64,000 bases of DNA from Nannocystis sp. RBIL2 (GTDB taxonomy: Bacteria > Myxococcota_A > Polyangia > Nannocystales > Nannocystaceae): assembly GCF_026626745.1 (NCBI RefSeq), contig NZ_JAPNJW010000002.1, positions 5,170,151 to 5,234,150 of the forward strand, given 5' to 3'. The notes under the pieces were generated by a model. That model was not told the origin of the DNA, did no database searches, and saw nothing but the letters and a program-made list of their open reading frames with translations. Made by a program: the position numbers and the translations under genes. Below are positions 18,053-25,927 of this stretch, one piece after another. Each line of letters opens with the position of its first letter. Positions within the stretch are counted from its first letter, which is position 1.

Positions 18053-18248
18053 GGCTCAGTCCTGCGCGCAGCAGCGCGATCGCTTGCTGCGTGCGGTGCT
18101 TTTGCAAGATCCGCTGCTCCGGCGTCAGCGCCAGGTTGCGCTCGAGCTCTGCCACGTCGATCCCCAGCTCGATCGCGCGGTCCCAGTCTGGCCCGTAGCT
18201 GGGCCAGTGCGCGCGGAAGACCGGGCGGAGGTCGATCGGTGCGTCCAC
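18036..18248 (-). CDS. Small protein paired with the nucleotidyltransferase
   Basis: 70 residues, overlapping the start of the nucleotidyltransferase gene. The sequence is helical and charged: PDWDRAIELGIDVAELERNL, then LTPEQRILQKHRTQQAIALLR. That second motif recurs, as far as I recall, in small proteins encoded next to such nucleotidyltransferases. Candidate antitoxin or accessory subunit. No DNA-binding motif is evident. Confidence 0.6.
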   Translation of the reverse strand: MDAPIDLRPVFRAHWPSYGPDWDRAIELGIDVAELERNLALTPEQRILQKHRTQQAIALLRAGLSRARHA

Positions 18249-18269
18249 TGCGCCAGAGTAGCACGGCGC

Positions 18270-18872
18270 TCAGGGCGCCAGCAGGGTGAAGCTCCAGCCC
18301 TTGTCGGTGCGGCGGTAGACGAAGCGCTCGTGCAGGCGGCCGTCGTGGCCGACCCAGAACTCCCACGCGTCGGGCTCGACCGCGTAGCCGCCCCAGTGGG
18401 CCGGGCGCGGCACCGGGGTGTCGCCGAGCTCGTGGGCGAGGTGCGACACCCCGTCGAGCACCGACTGGAAGTCCTCGATCGGGCGGCTCTGCGGCGAGAT
18501 GATCGCGCCGAGCTGGCTCAGGCGCGGGCGCGTGGCGAAGTAGGCGTCGGACTCTTCGCCGGGCAGGCGGGAGACCGTCCCCTCGACGCGGACCTGCACG
18601 TAGAGCGCCGGCCACCAGAACAGCAGCGCCGCGCGCTGGGTGCGGTCGAGCTCGCCGGCCTTGCGGCTGTCGTAGTTGGTGAAGAAGCGCAGGCGCCCGG
18701 CCGGGTCGAAGCCCTTGAGCAGGACCATGCGGGCCGACGGCCGGCCGTGCTCGTCGGCGGTGGCCAGCGTCATCGCCTCGGGCATCGCCATCCCGGTCTT
18801 GGCCGCCGCGGCGAACCACTCCTGGAACAGGTCGAGGGGCTGGAGCTCGGGCTCGGGCTTGCGCACGGTCAT
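18270..18872 (-). CDS. pdxH: Pyridoxamine 5'-phosphate oxidase
   Basis: 200 residues, in the expected range for PdxH. It catalyses FMN-dependent oxidation of pyridoxamine or pyridoxine 5'-phosphate to pyridoxal 5'-phosphate, the last step of B6 salvage. Visible motifs: early EWFAAAAKTGMAMPEAMTLA, the FMN-binding SARMVLLKGFDPAGRLRFFTNY, SRKAGELDR, and the PLP-binding WGGYAVEPDAWEFWVGHDGRLHERF near the end. Cytoplasmic. The start MTVRKPEPEL is natural. Confidence 0.93.
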   Translation of the reverse strand: MTVRKPEPELQPLDLFQEWFAAAAKTGMAMPEAMTLATADEHGRPSARMVLLKGFDPAGRLRFFTNYDSRKAGELDRTQRAALLFWWPALYVQVRVEGTVSRLPGEESDAYFATRPRLSQLGAIISPQSRPIEDFQSVLDGVSHLAHELGDTPVPRPAHWGGYAVEPDAWEFWVGHDGRLHERFVYRRTDKGWSFTLLAP

Positions 18873-18935
18873 CGCGCGAGGTTTAGCGCGAAACGCCGGG
18901 CCCGGCGGCCGCCCCGGCGGTGAGTCAGCGCTCGT

Positions 18936-20288
18936 TCATCCGCGCGCGCGTCTTGCTCTTCGGACATGGCCCATCCACCATGTCCCGAAGACCAGCCACA
19001 GAAGCCCGCCGCGGCCGTCGCTGCTGCGGCATCCGCAGCCCTCGCCGCCCTCGCCCGCGCCGCCGCCCGAGGCGCTGTCGCCCTCGACCTCGAGCACCAC
19101 CGGCTCGGAGCGGGTGACGTGGCCGGCCGCGTCCTCGGCGATCGCCACCAGGGTGTGGCTGCCCGGCGCGAACTCGGCGGCGCCGAAGCGCCACTGCGGC
19201 TCCTCGTCGCGGGCCTGGACCTCGCCGTCGATCTCGAGCGCGACCTCGGCGACGCCCCAGCCGACGTCCTCGGCCGCGACCACCACCTCGACGACCGCGG
19301 TCGGCCCCGGCTGCGGGCCGGGCTCGGGGCTCGTGATCGCCACCGTCGGCGGGGTGTCGTCGGGGCTGGCGTCGAACGCGGGGCCGCAGCTGGTGCCGGC
19401 GGGCCCGGCCGGGGCGGCGGCGCAGGAGTCGGTCCAGGCGCCGACGCCCGCGCTGTTCGCCCGCGCGAAATGGTCGCAGCGGAAGTCGGGCCGCCAGCTG
19501 CCGTCGCTCGCGTGGCAGGGCGTGAGGTCGAGCTCGGCCTGTTCTTCGAGCCAGGGTATGGCCCGCTCGGCGTAGGCGTAGTGGCCGATCCCGCCGCAGC
19601 CGGCCGCGTGGACCGAGGCGACGCCGAACACCCGCCAGGTGTCGTCGACGGCCCTGAGCAGCGCGGGGCCGCCGGAGTCGCCGGCGCACACGCCCGGCTC
19701 GCCGAGGCCGCCGACCTCGAAGTAATCGGCGAGCACCAGCCGCACCGGCGCGGCCGCCCAGCGCTTGGGGCCGTCGCCGGTGCCCGACTCGGTCTCGCCG
19801 TAGCCGACGATCACCGCCGCGGCCTTGGGCGCCAGCAGCCCCGCCTCGCAGCCGAACGCGATCGGCAGCACCGGCACCGGCGCGGGGTCGGCGAGGCGGC
19901 AGAAGGCGAAGTCGACGGCCTCGCTGCCGAGCCCGCCGTAGTCGGGGTGGACGCGGCAGAATTCGGGCTCGACGACCTGCGCGGGGGCCGTGGCCGACTC
20001 ACCGAAGCCGACCTTCATGCCGGTCGCGCCGCAGTGCGCGGCGTACAGCACGAGGCGCGGATGCACGAGCGCGCCGGTGCAGCGGGTGCTGCCGTCGCTC
20101 AGCGAGACCACCCCCGGGAAGGCGCAGATCTCGACCTCCTCGCCGCCGAAGATCGGGCTCGGGGGCGTCGGCGTGGAGGCCCGCGCGCCCGCCGCTCGGG
20201 CCTCGCCGGCGAGCGCCACGGCCACGCTCGCCGCCGCCGAACACACCCAGCCTCGTCCCCATCGCAGCATCGCGCGCGAGGATGACAC
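18936..20288 (-). CDS. Trypsin-like serine protease with MYXO-CTERM-like tail
   Basis: 450 residues with a signal peptide (about 1-33). Catalytic triad visible: AAHC (His85), VDFAFC (Asp126) and CAGDSGGP (Ser205). A second region of about 150 residues contains a Pro-rich part and an Ig-like VAITSPEPGPQ/HTLVAIAED segment. The C-terminus has CGCRSSDGRGG, then a hydrophobic stretch and RRARR, matching the MYXO-CTERM anchoring signal. The hydrophobic stretch FGTWWMGHV coincides with a hairpin repeat. An alternative start 18 bases downstream is possible. Confidence 0.85.
   Translation of the reverse strand: MSSSRAMLRWGRGWVCSAAASVAVALAGEARAAGARASTPTPPSPIFGGEEVEICAFPGVVSLSDGSTRCTGALVHPRLVLYAAHCGATGMKVGFGESATAPAQVVEPEFCRVHPDYGGLGSEAVDFAFCRLADPAPVPVLPIAFGCEAGLLAPKAAAVIVGYGETESGTGDGPKRWAAAPVRLVLADYFEVGGLGEPGVCAGDSGGPALLRAVDDTWRVFGVASVHAAGCGGIGHYAYAERAIPWLEEQAELDLTPCHASDGSWRPDFRCDHFARANSAGVGAWTDSCAAAPAGPAGTSCGPAFDASPDDTPPTVAITSPEPGPQPGPTAVVEVVVAAEDVGWGVAEVALEIDGEVQARDEEPQWRFGAAEFAPGSHTLVAIAEDAAGHVTRSEPVVLEVEGDSASGGGAGEGGEGCGCRSSDGRGGLLWLVFGTWWMGHVRRARRARG
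18958..18990. repeat. Hairpin repeat inside the protease tail
   Basis: Arms CTTCGG-ACATGG and CCATGTCCCGAAG flank an inner loop. Encodes part of the C-terminal anchor on the opposite strand. The inner 20 bases follow the 8-4-8 layout with two arm mismatches. Confidence 0.65.
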
Positions 20289-20405
20289 ATGAGCTTACCG
20301 GGGGGCAGCGCGGCGCGACAATTGCTGACGCTGCGCGACGAGCGAGCGTATCATCGCGCCCCGGCCAGCCGCGGCCGGACGACCCCCCGCCGCTCGGAGA
20401 TGTCG

Positions 20406-22004
20406 ATGCCCGTCAGCCTCTCGTGGCTCCTCCTGACCCTCGCGACCGCCGCGGCCGCCGAGCCCGCGGCCACGCCCCCGACCTCCGAACCCGCGCCCGC
20501 CGCCACGCCCGCGCCCGCCTCCACGCCCGCCCAGGCGCCCGCGACCGCCGTCGAGGCCGACGCGCGCGCCGAGCAGGCGGCGGCGCTGTACGGCCAGAAG
20601 AAGTACCTCGAGGCCGCGCAGCTGCTCGAGGACCTGTGGGCCAGCGTGCACGAGCCGCGCGACCTGTTCAACGCCGGTCTGGCCCGCCTCGCCCTGGGTC
20701 ACCGCGCGCACGCGATCCGCTACTGGGAGATCTACCTCCAGCAGACCGGGATCCCCGAAGACGGCCGCGAGCAGGCCGAGAGCCGCAGCAAGAAGGCCCA
20801 GGCGGCGGCGACCGGGGTGCTCGTCCGCATCGCCCCGTCGGCGGTCGCCGAGCTCGGCGCCACGCTGACGCTCACCCGCGTCGACGAGGACAAGGACAAG
20901 CGCCCGCCGCTGGTCTTCGAGCTGCCGCCGCGAGCCCCCGAGTTCACCGCCGGCGGCAAGACGCTCTACGTCGACCCCGGCAAGTGGCAGCTCAAGATCA
21001 GCGCGCCGACCTACGCCGCGTCGACGCGCGACCTGACCATCAAGCCAGGTGCGCCCGGCTTCGTGCTCGACGTGGCGCTGGCCAGCGACCCGGCGTTCCG
21101 CGCCGCGACGTTCCAGGTCGGTCCGAACGAGGCGATCGCGGCCGGGGCGACGGTGTCGCTGAAGAAGATGCAGCTGAACGCCGAGCCGGTGCCCTGCCCG
21201 CTCGACGGCCAGGGCCGGTGCGCCGTCCGCATCGAGCCCGGCGACTGGGAGGTCACGGTGCAGGCCCCCGGCTATCAGCGCTACGTCGAGAAGGTCACCC
21301 TCGGCGCCCAGCCGACGGCCACCTTCGCGGTCGCCCTGGCGCCCTCGCTGACGCCCGCGCCGGCCCCCACGCCCGCGCCCGCCGAGGCCGCCGCGACGCC
21401 CACGCCCGCGCCCGAGGCCGCCCCCGCGCCGCCGCCGGTGCCCGAGCGCGTGCCGAAGAAGACGCGCATGCGCCTGTCGACCGGCCTCATCGTCTCGGGC
21501 GTGCCGGTGTTCATCACCGGCCTCGCGCTCGCGGTCCACGGCAGCAACGTCTACGACGAGAAGAAGCTGACGAAGGTCGCCAACGGCGAGCTGTTGCCGG
21601 CGATCCGCCTGCGCTCGGCGGGCTCGGGGCTGATGGGCGTGGCGGTGGGCCTGTGGGCCACCGGCCTGACGGCCGAGTACGACGTGAAGCCGTGGGTGTG
21701 GTGGACCGAGCTCGGCGTCGGCGCGGTCGCGCTGCTCGCCGGCGGGGTGTGGGGCGGCGTCTCGACCGGGCACTGGAACGCCAACGACACCGCGTCGCTG
21801 GTGTGCACCAACAACGAGGGCATCGACTGCTTCACCGCCCATCGCCTCGCCAGCGGCTTCTTCCTCGGCCTCGGCGCCGGCGCGGTCGCAGGCGCGACCA
21901 CGGGTCTGCTCGTGCAGCGGTTCAGCCTGAAGAAGCAGCGCGTCAGCTTCGCGCCGACCTTCGGCGCCGGCCAGACCGGCTTCGTCCTCCAGGGGCGGTT
22001 TTGA
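20406..22004 (+). CDS. Membrane protein with TPR-like and PEGA-like domains
   Basis: 532 residues. N-terminal signal MPVSLSWLLLTLATAAAAEP, then a Pro/Ala/Thr-rich linker, a TPR-like segment (ADARAEQAAALYGQKKYLEA), a Pro/Ala linker at about residue 310-350, and a PEGA-like beta domain (WEVTVQAPGYQRYVEKVTLG) before it. The C-terminal third has four hydrophobic stretches (LIVSGVPVFITGLALAVHG, LMGVAVGLWATGL, VGAVALLAGGVWGG, GFFLGLGAGAVAGA). The start at 20406 is spaced 6 bases from GGAG; ATG 20400 would sit too close. Divergent from the protease. PEGA proteins are envelope proteins; function unknown. Confidence 0.7.
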   Translation: MPVSLSWLLLTLATAAAAEPAATPPTSEPAPAATPAPASTPAQAPATAVEADARAEQAAALYGQKKYLEAAQLLEDLWASVHEPRDLFNAGLARLALGHRAHAIRYWEIYLQQTGIPEDGREQAESRSKKAQAAATGVLVRIAPSAVAELGATLTLTRVDEDKDKRPPLVFELPPRAPEFTAGGKTLYVDPGKWQLKISAPTYAASTRDLTIKPGAPGFVLDVALASDPAFRAATFQVGPNEAIAAGATVSLKKMQLNAEPVPCPLDGQGRCAVRIEPGDWEVTVQAPGYQRYVEKVTLGAQPTATFAVALAPSLTPAPAPTPAPAEAAATPTPAPEAAPAPPPVPERVPKKTRMRLSTGLIVSGVPVFITGLALAVHGSNVYDEKKLTKVANGELLPAIRLRSAGSGLMGVAVGLWATGLTAEYDVKPWVWWTELGVGAVALLAGGVWGGVSTGHWNANDTASLVCTNNEGIDCFTAHRLASGFFLGLGAGAVAGATTGLLVQRFSLKKQRVSFAPTFGAGQTGFVLQGRF

Positions 22005-22078
22005 ACGCTCGCAACGTGTGAGTCTAGGCCGGCGCGAGCAGGCGGTGGTGCGACCCGCCGCTCGGTTAGCATGACGCG

Positions 22079-23398
22079 ATGCTGACTCCCGTTCGTCGCC
22101 TCGCCGTTGCACCCCTGTGGATCTGCGCGCTCCTGCCTGCCTGCGGCGACAGCGGCGGAGTCGCCGGCAGCGACAGCGAGACCGCGGGCACCAGCGAGAC
22201 CACGACCGACGGCGGCACCGACGGCACCGCGACCGACGACCCGACGACCAGCGCCGGCCCGACCACCATCGACGAGCCGAACCCGACCACCGGCGACCCG
22301 ACCACACCCGGCACCTCGGAGGGCACCACCGACGGCACCACCGCGGGCACCACCGACGGGGCCACCGACGGCACCACCGGCGACCCGCCGCCGCCCTCGC
22401 CGTGGGACGGTGAGCCGCTGCCTGACGCGCCGCCCGGCGAGTGGAACTGGATCGACTTCCCCGAGGCCCTGTGCCGCGACGGCAGCAGCACCGGCATCGG
22501 CGTCCGCTACGGCACCGGCGACGGCCTCGTGATCTACTTCCAGGGCGGCGGCGCCTGCTTCAACGCCCTCACCTGCGCCCAGAACCCGTCCAGCTTCGAC
22601 GGCGGCGACTTCGACGGCAGCAACAACGGCATCTTCGACCCCGGCCCGCAGAACCCGGTCGGCGACTGGACCCACATCTTCGTGCCGTACTGCACCGGCG
22701 ACGTGCACGCCGGCAACCGCCCCGATCAGGACTCGGAGGCCGGCGTGCAGCAGTTCGTCGGCTTCCGCAACGTCGCCGCCTACCTCGAGCGCGTCGTCCC
22801 GACCTTCACCGACGTCGGCCACGTGCTCGTCACCGGCGAGAGCGCCGGCGGCTTCGGGGCCGCCTTCAACTACGACCGGATCGCCGACGCCTTCCCCGAG
22901 GCCCGCGTCACCCTGCTCGACGACTCCGGCCCGCCGCTCGGCTTCGAGGTCGCGCCGCTGTGCCTGCAGCAGAAGTGGAGCGACCTGTGGGGCTTCGACG
23001 ACACGATCCCCGCCGGCTGCCAGGACTGCTTCCCCAGCCAGGGCGGCGGCATCATCAACATCGGCGCCTACATCGCCGGGAAGCACGCCGACCAGCGTCT
23101 CGCCCTGATCTCGTCGACCGGCGACTCGGTCATCCGCTTCTTCTTCGGCTTCGGCGGCAACGACTGCACCGCCCTGCTGCCCAACACCCCGCAGGCCGCG
23201 TTCGAGGCGGCCCTCATCGACGCCCGCGACAATTATTACAACGAGCCCGCCGGCGTGTGGGGCACCTTCTTCGTCGACAACAGCGAGCAGCACACCTTCC
23301 TCGGCAGCAGCCTGTACTCGGCGAAGGTCGGCGACACGCCGCTGGTCGACTGGGTCGCCGACCTGATCGCCGGCCAGGCCGTCCACGTCGGGCCGTAA
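22079..23398 (+). CDS. Lipoprotein, pectinacetylesterase/notum-like
   Basis: 439 residues. Lipobox in LLPAC (Cys21), Thr/Gly/Asp-rich linker to about residue 100, then the hydrolase domain. Motifs typical of pectinacetylesterase: VIYFQGGGACFNALTC (oxyanion loop and disulfide Cys), VPYCTGDVHAGN, and nucleophile elbow VTGESAGGFGA. A conserved SEQHTFL-like His segment lies near the C-terminus (VDNSEQHTFLGSSLY). Secreted carbohydrate or protein deacylase. Convergent with the next gene. Confidence 0.82.
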   Translation: MLTPVRRLAVAPLWICALLPACGDSGGVAGSDSETAGTSETTTDGGTDGTATDDPTTSAGPTTIDEPNPTTGDPTTPGTSEGTTDGTTAGTTDGATDGTTGDPPPPSPWDGEPLPDAPPGEWNWIDFPEALCRDGSSTGIGVRYGTGDGLVIYFQGGGACFNALTCAQNPSSFDGGDFDGSNNGIFDPGPQNPVGDWTHIFVPYCTGDVHAGNRPDQDSEAGVQQFVGFRNVAAYLERVVPTFTDVGHVLVTGESAGGFGAAFNYDRIADAFPEARVTLLDDSGPPLGFEVAPLCLQQKWSDLWGFDDTIPAGCQDCFPSQGGGIINIGAYIAGKHADQRLALISSTGDSVIRFFFGFGGNDCTALLPNTPQAAFEAALIDARDNYYNEPAGVWGTFFVDNSEQHTFLGSSLYSAKVGDTPLVDWVADLIAGQAVHVGP

Positions 23399-23413
23399 TT
23401 ATTAATGGCTCTC

Positions 23414-23439
23414 AGGGCATGTCGCTCGCGACATGCCCT
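23414..23439. repeat. Hairpin repeat, perfect copy (first of a pair)
   Basis: Arms AGGGCATGTCG and CGACATGCCCT (11 bp), loop CTCG. Sits 16 bases after the upstream stop between convergent genes. Confidence 0.85.
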
Positions 23440-23453
23440 CATGGACATTCTTC

Positions 23454-23483
23454 AAGGGACATGTCGATTTCGACATGTCCCTT
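23454..23483. repeat. Hairpin repeat, longest perfect copy (second of a pair)
   Basis: Arms AAGGGACATGTCG and CGACATGTCCCTT (13 bp), loop ATTT. Ends 3 bases before the stop codon of the minus-strand esterase. Together with the copy at 23414 it fills this 88-base convergent gap. Confidence 0.88.
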
Positions 23484-23486
23484 TGT

Positions 23487-25031
23487 TCATGGCGTCAACC
23501 CGAGCGCCGCCAGCTCGGCGCAGCGGCCGGCGTCGACGTCGGCGGTCGCCGCCGGGCTCGTCGAGACCTGCATCACCGCGCCGCCGCTCGCGTGGGCCGG
23601 CCAGTCGTCGCCTGGCGAGCCCTCGCGGGCGAACCGGCCCCACGCGTCGCGCATGAAGGCCGACACCTGCTCGTCGGCCGCGGTCGGGGCGACGCCCTCG
23701 GGCAGCGCGTCGAGGTTGCCGAACACGTAGGGCACCTCGAGCGCGTGGAACGAGCCGAAGGCCCCGGCCTCGCCGGCGAGGGTGTGCGCGAACAGGTACG
23801 ACCAGCTCGGCTGCGGCGCGGCGGCGGCGAGGGCCAGGGCCGGGCAGACGAAGGTGCGCTCGCCGAGGAGGGCCGCCAGGGCCGGCCCCGGCCCGCCGAA
23901 GCTCGCTGGCGGGTAGAGCTCGAGCAAGGCCTCGGCCAGCTCGCCGAACATCAGGCCGAGGATCGCCTTCAGGGCGGCCTCGTCGGCGACCGGCAGCACC
24001 GCGGGCAAGGGCCCGAACTCCTGCGCGTTGGCACCGACGAGCAGCGGGACCTCCGGCGCGTCGCCTGCGGCGATCCGCGTCAGCGGCTGCTCGGGCAACA
24101 GCGCGTCGCCGACCACGGGGCCGATGCTGACCGGCTCGAGCAGGTCGAACTCGCCGACCGCGGCGACCAGCGCGTCGGCCGGGACCGCGCGCAGGCAGGC
24201 GAGCGGATCGGCCTCGCCGGCGCAGCCGACCGCGGCGACGATCTCCGCGCCCGCGGCCGCGGGGTCCCGGTCCGGATCGCCGAGCATCGGCAGGCTGCTC
24301 GGGTCGCCGCCGCTCTGCACGATCGCCGCGTGGTAGAGGCCGTCGGCCGCCGGCGAGCCAAGCAGGCAGGTCACCGAGGAGCCGCCCGCCGACTCGCCGA
24401 ACAGCGTGACGCGCCCCGGATCGCCGCCGAAGCCGGCGATGTTGGCCTTCACCCATCCGAGCGCGGCGATTTGGTCGCGCAGGCCGAAGTTGCCGCTGGC
24501 GCCCGCGTCCGCCAGCTCCGGCGCCGCCAGCCAGCCGAGCGCGCCGAGGCGGTAGTTCAGGCTGACGACCACGACCCCCTGCTCGCGCGCCAGGGTCGCG
24601 CCGGCGTACAGCGGCTCGCTGGCGGCTCCGCCCACGAAGCCGCCGCCGTGGATCCACACCATCACCGGATGCGCGGCGCCGTCGTCGTCGGGCGCCCAGA
24701 CGTTGAGGGTGAGGCAGTCCTCCTCGCCGCTCGCCACGCCGTCGACGATCTGCGGGCAGCCGGGGCCGAACTCTAGTGCCTCGCGCGGCCCGTCCCAGCC
24801 CGGATGCGGCGCCGGCGGCTCGAACCGCAGCGGCCCCACCGGCGGCGCGGCGTAGGGGATCCCCAAAAAGCTGCGCACGCCGTCCTGGACGCGCCCCTGC
24901 ACCGCGCCGGCCTCGGTGTCCACCAGCGACGGATCGCCGGCCGGCTCCTCGCCGCCGCCACACCCGACGAGCGCAAAGCCCAACATGAGTCCGCCGATTC
25001 GGCGCGCGGTCGCGACATTCGAGGTCGTCAT
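23487..25031 (-). CDS. Type B carboxylesterase lipoprotein
   Basis: 514 residues. Start at MTTSNVATARR with lipobox LVGC. Family signatures: VQGRVQDGVRSFLGIPYAAPP, EDCLTLNVWAP, VMVWIHGGGFVGG and the nucleophile elbow FGESAGG. The acid residue region LVGANAQEFG and the C-terminal His region (FGSFHALEVPYVFG) are present. Carboxylesterases hydrolyse esters of varied acids; the natural substrate is unknown. Upstream in-frame codons to 25076 precede the signal and are not used. Confidence 0.85.
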   Translation of the reverse strand: MTTSNVATARRIGGLMLGFALVGCGGGEEPAGDPSLVDTEAGAVQGRVQDGVRSFLGIPYAAPPVGPLRFEPPAPHPGWDGPREALEFGPGCPQIVDGVASGEEDCLTLNVWAPDDDGAAHPVMVWIHGGGFVGGAASEPLYAGATLAREQGVVVVSLNYRLGALGWLAAPELADAGASGNFGLRDQIAALGWVKANIAGFGGDPGRVTLFGESAGGSSVTCLLGSPAADGLYHAAIVQSGGDPSSLPMLGDPDRDPAAAGAEIVAAVGCAGEADPLACLRAVPADALVAAVGEFDLLEPVSIGPVVGDALLPEQPLTRIAAGDAPEVPLLVGANAQEFGPLPAVLPVADEAALKAILGLMFGELAEALLELYPPASFGGPGPALAALLGERTFVCPALALAAAAPQPSWSYLFAHTLAGEAGAFGSFHALEVPYVFGNLDALPEGVAPTAADEQVSAFMRDAWGRFAREGSPGDDWPAHASGGAVMQVSTSPAATADVDAGRCAELAALGLTP

Positions 25032-25283
25032 CGCCGCTGAGCCTGCAGCGTCGCCCCGCGTCGCGCAATGTTGCAATCTGCCTCACGGGGTTTTTCCCAA
25101 GCACGACGTGGGGGAACTTCTAGGAACTTCTAAAAAGATTTCTCGATACCTGGCCGATCGTTCAGGTCAGAGTGACACCGGCGAGCGCGACCGTGCTCGA
25201 GCGGGCCGACGACGCCTCGGACGGCTCGTCGTCTGCACGCGAGTTCGCCGCCATCGTTCACGCCGCGAACCACGCCCTCGATG
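25032..25283. other. Gap without a recognisable gene
   Basis: Upstream region of the carboxylesterase gene. Contains its promoter and an AT-rich segment (25110-25145) with repeated CTTCTA-like words. Nothing coding seen. Confidence 0.4.
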
Positions 25284-25599
25284 ATTTTTGTCGAGAGTGC
25301 ACCGAGGCCCGCCGTCGCCGGCTCGGCGAGTCGACCGCTCCGCGCCACTCCCATGATTGCCCAGAGCGCACCGAGGTCGAGCTGTTCGTCCGCGTCCGAC
25401 CCTGTCGTTCGCGTCGCGACCCGCGGCCGAATCGGCCATGATCATGATTTTTCCAAAGAGTGCACCGAGGCCGCTGTTCGCGGCGCGTCCGGGTCCGTCG
25501 TTCCATCGCGAGCCGCTGCCTGCTAGGCGAGCCGACCGCTCCGCGCCACCTTCCATGATTGCCGGAAGCGCACCGAGGTCGAGCTGTTCGTCCGCGTCC
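25284..25599. repeat. Degenerate direct repeats in a gene-free gap
   Basis: Two kinds of module alternate. Module Y is about 73 bp: 25325-25397 and 25526-25599, nearly identical (from GGCGAG through CGCGTCC). Module X, with the core GAGTGCACCGAGGCC, is at about 25291-25308 and 25455-25472, each preceded by a T-run. All four share GAG(T/C)GCACCGAGG(C/T)C. Read on the minus strand every module contains the tetrapeptide LGAL, but frames are interrupted. Probably a decayed tandem-repeat gene or a non-coding repeat. Confidence 0.6.
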
Positions 25600-25927
25600 T
25601 CACGCGGCAGACGAGGTCGCGCCTCTTCGATCGCGGCTCCCGGCGAGCGAATCCGCCGACGAGCTTGCGACCCTCCAGACCGAGGGCCGTCGCGCGCTTC
25701 GGACCCCGCTCGGACCTGACCGCGTCTCCGTGCCCGCGCGGCCCGGTTCTTCGCGCAACCCACGGGCAGGAGGGCCAGCGCCTGTCAGCGCCGGCGTCGG
25801 CGCGGGCAAGCCCGATTCGAAGGGGACACCTCCGTCCCCGCGCCGCGGCGCTCGACATGCCTCTTCGGGCATGCCCGAAGGGCCATGTGCTCACCGCGGC
25901 GCCTGCACTGCCACGAAGGAATCACCC
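25600..25927. other. Gap upstream of a Cys-rich lipoprotein gene
   Basis: No recognisable gene. Holds a hairpin repeat pair (25855-25888) and the ribosome site AAGGA (25916-25920) for the next gene. Confidence 0.45.
25855..25888. repeat. Two overlapping hairpin repeats
   Basis: First unit ACATGCCT-CTTC-GGGCATGC, second unit GCATGCCC-GAAG-GGCCATGT, sharing an arm. The centre CTTCGGGCATGCCCGAAG (25863-25880) is a perfect palindrome. Located 39 bases before a start codon, so it could also affect expression. Confidence 0.7.
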
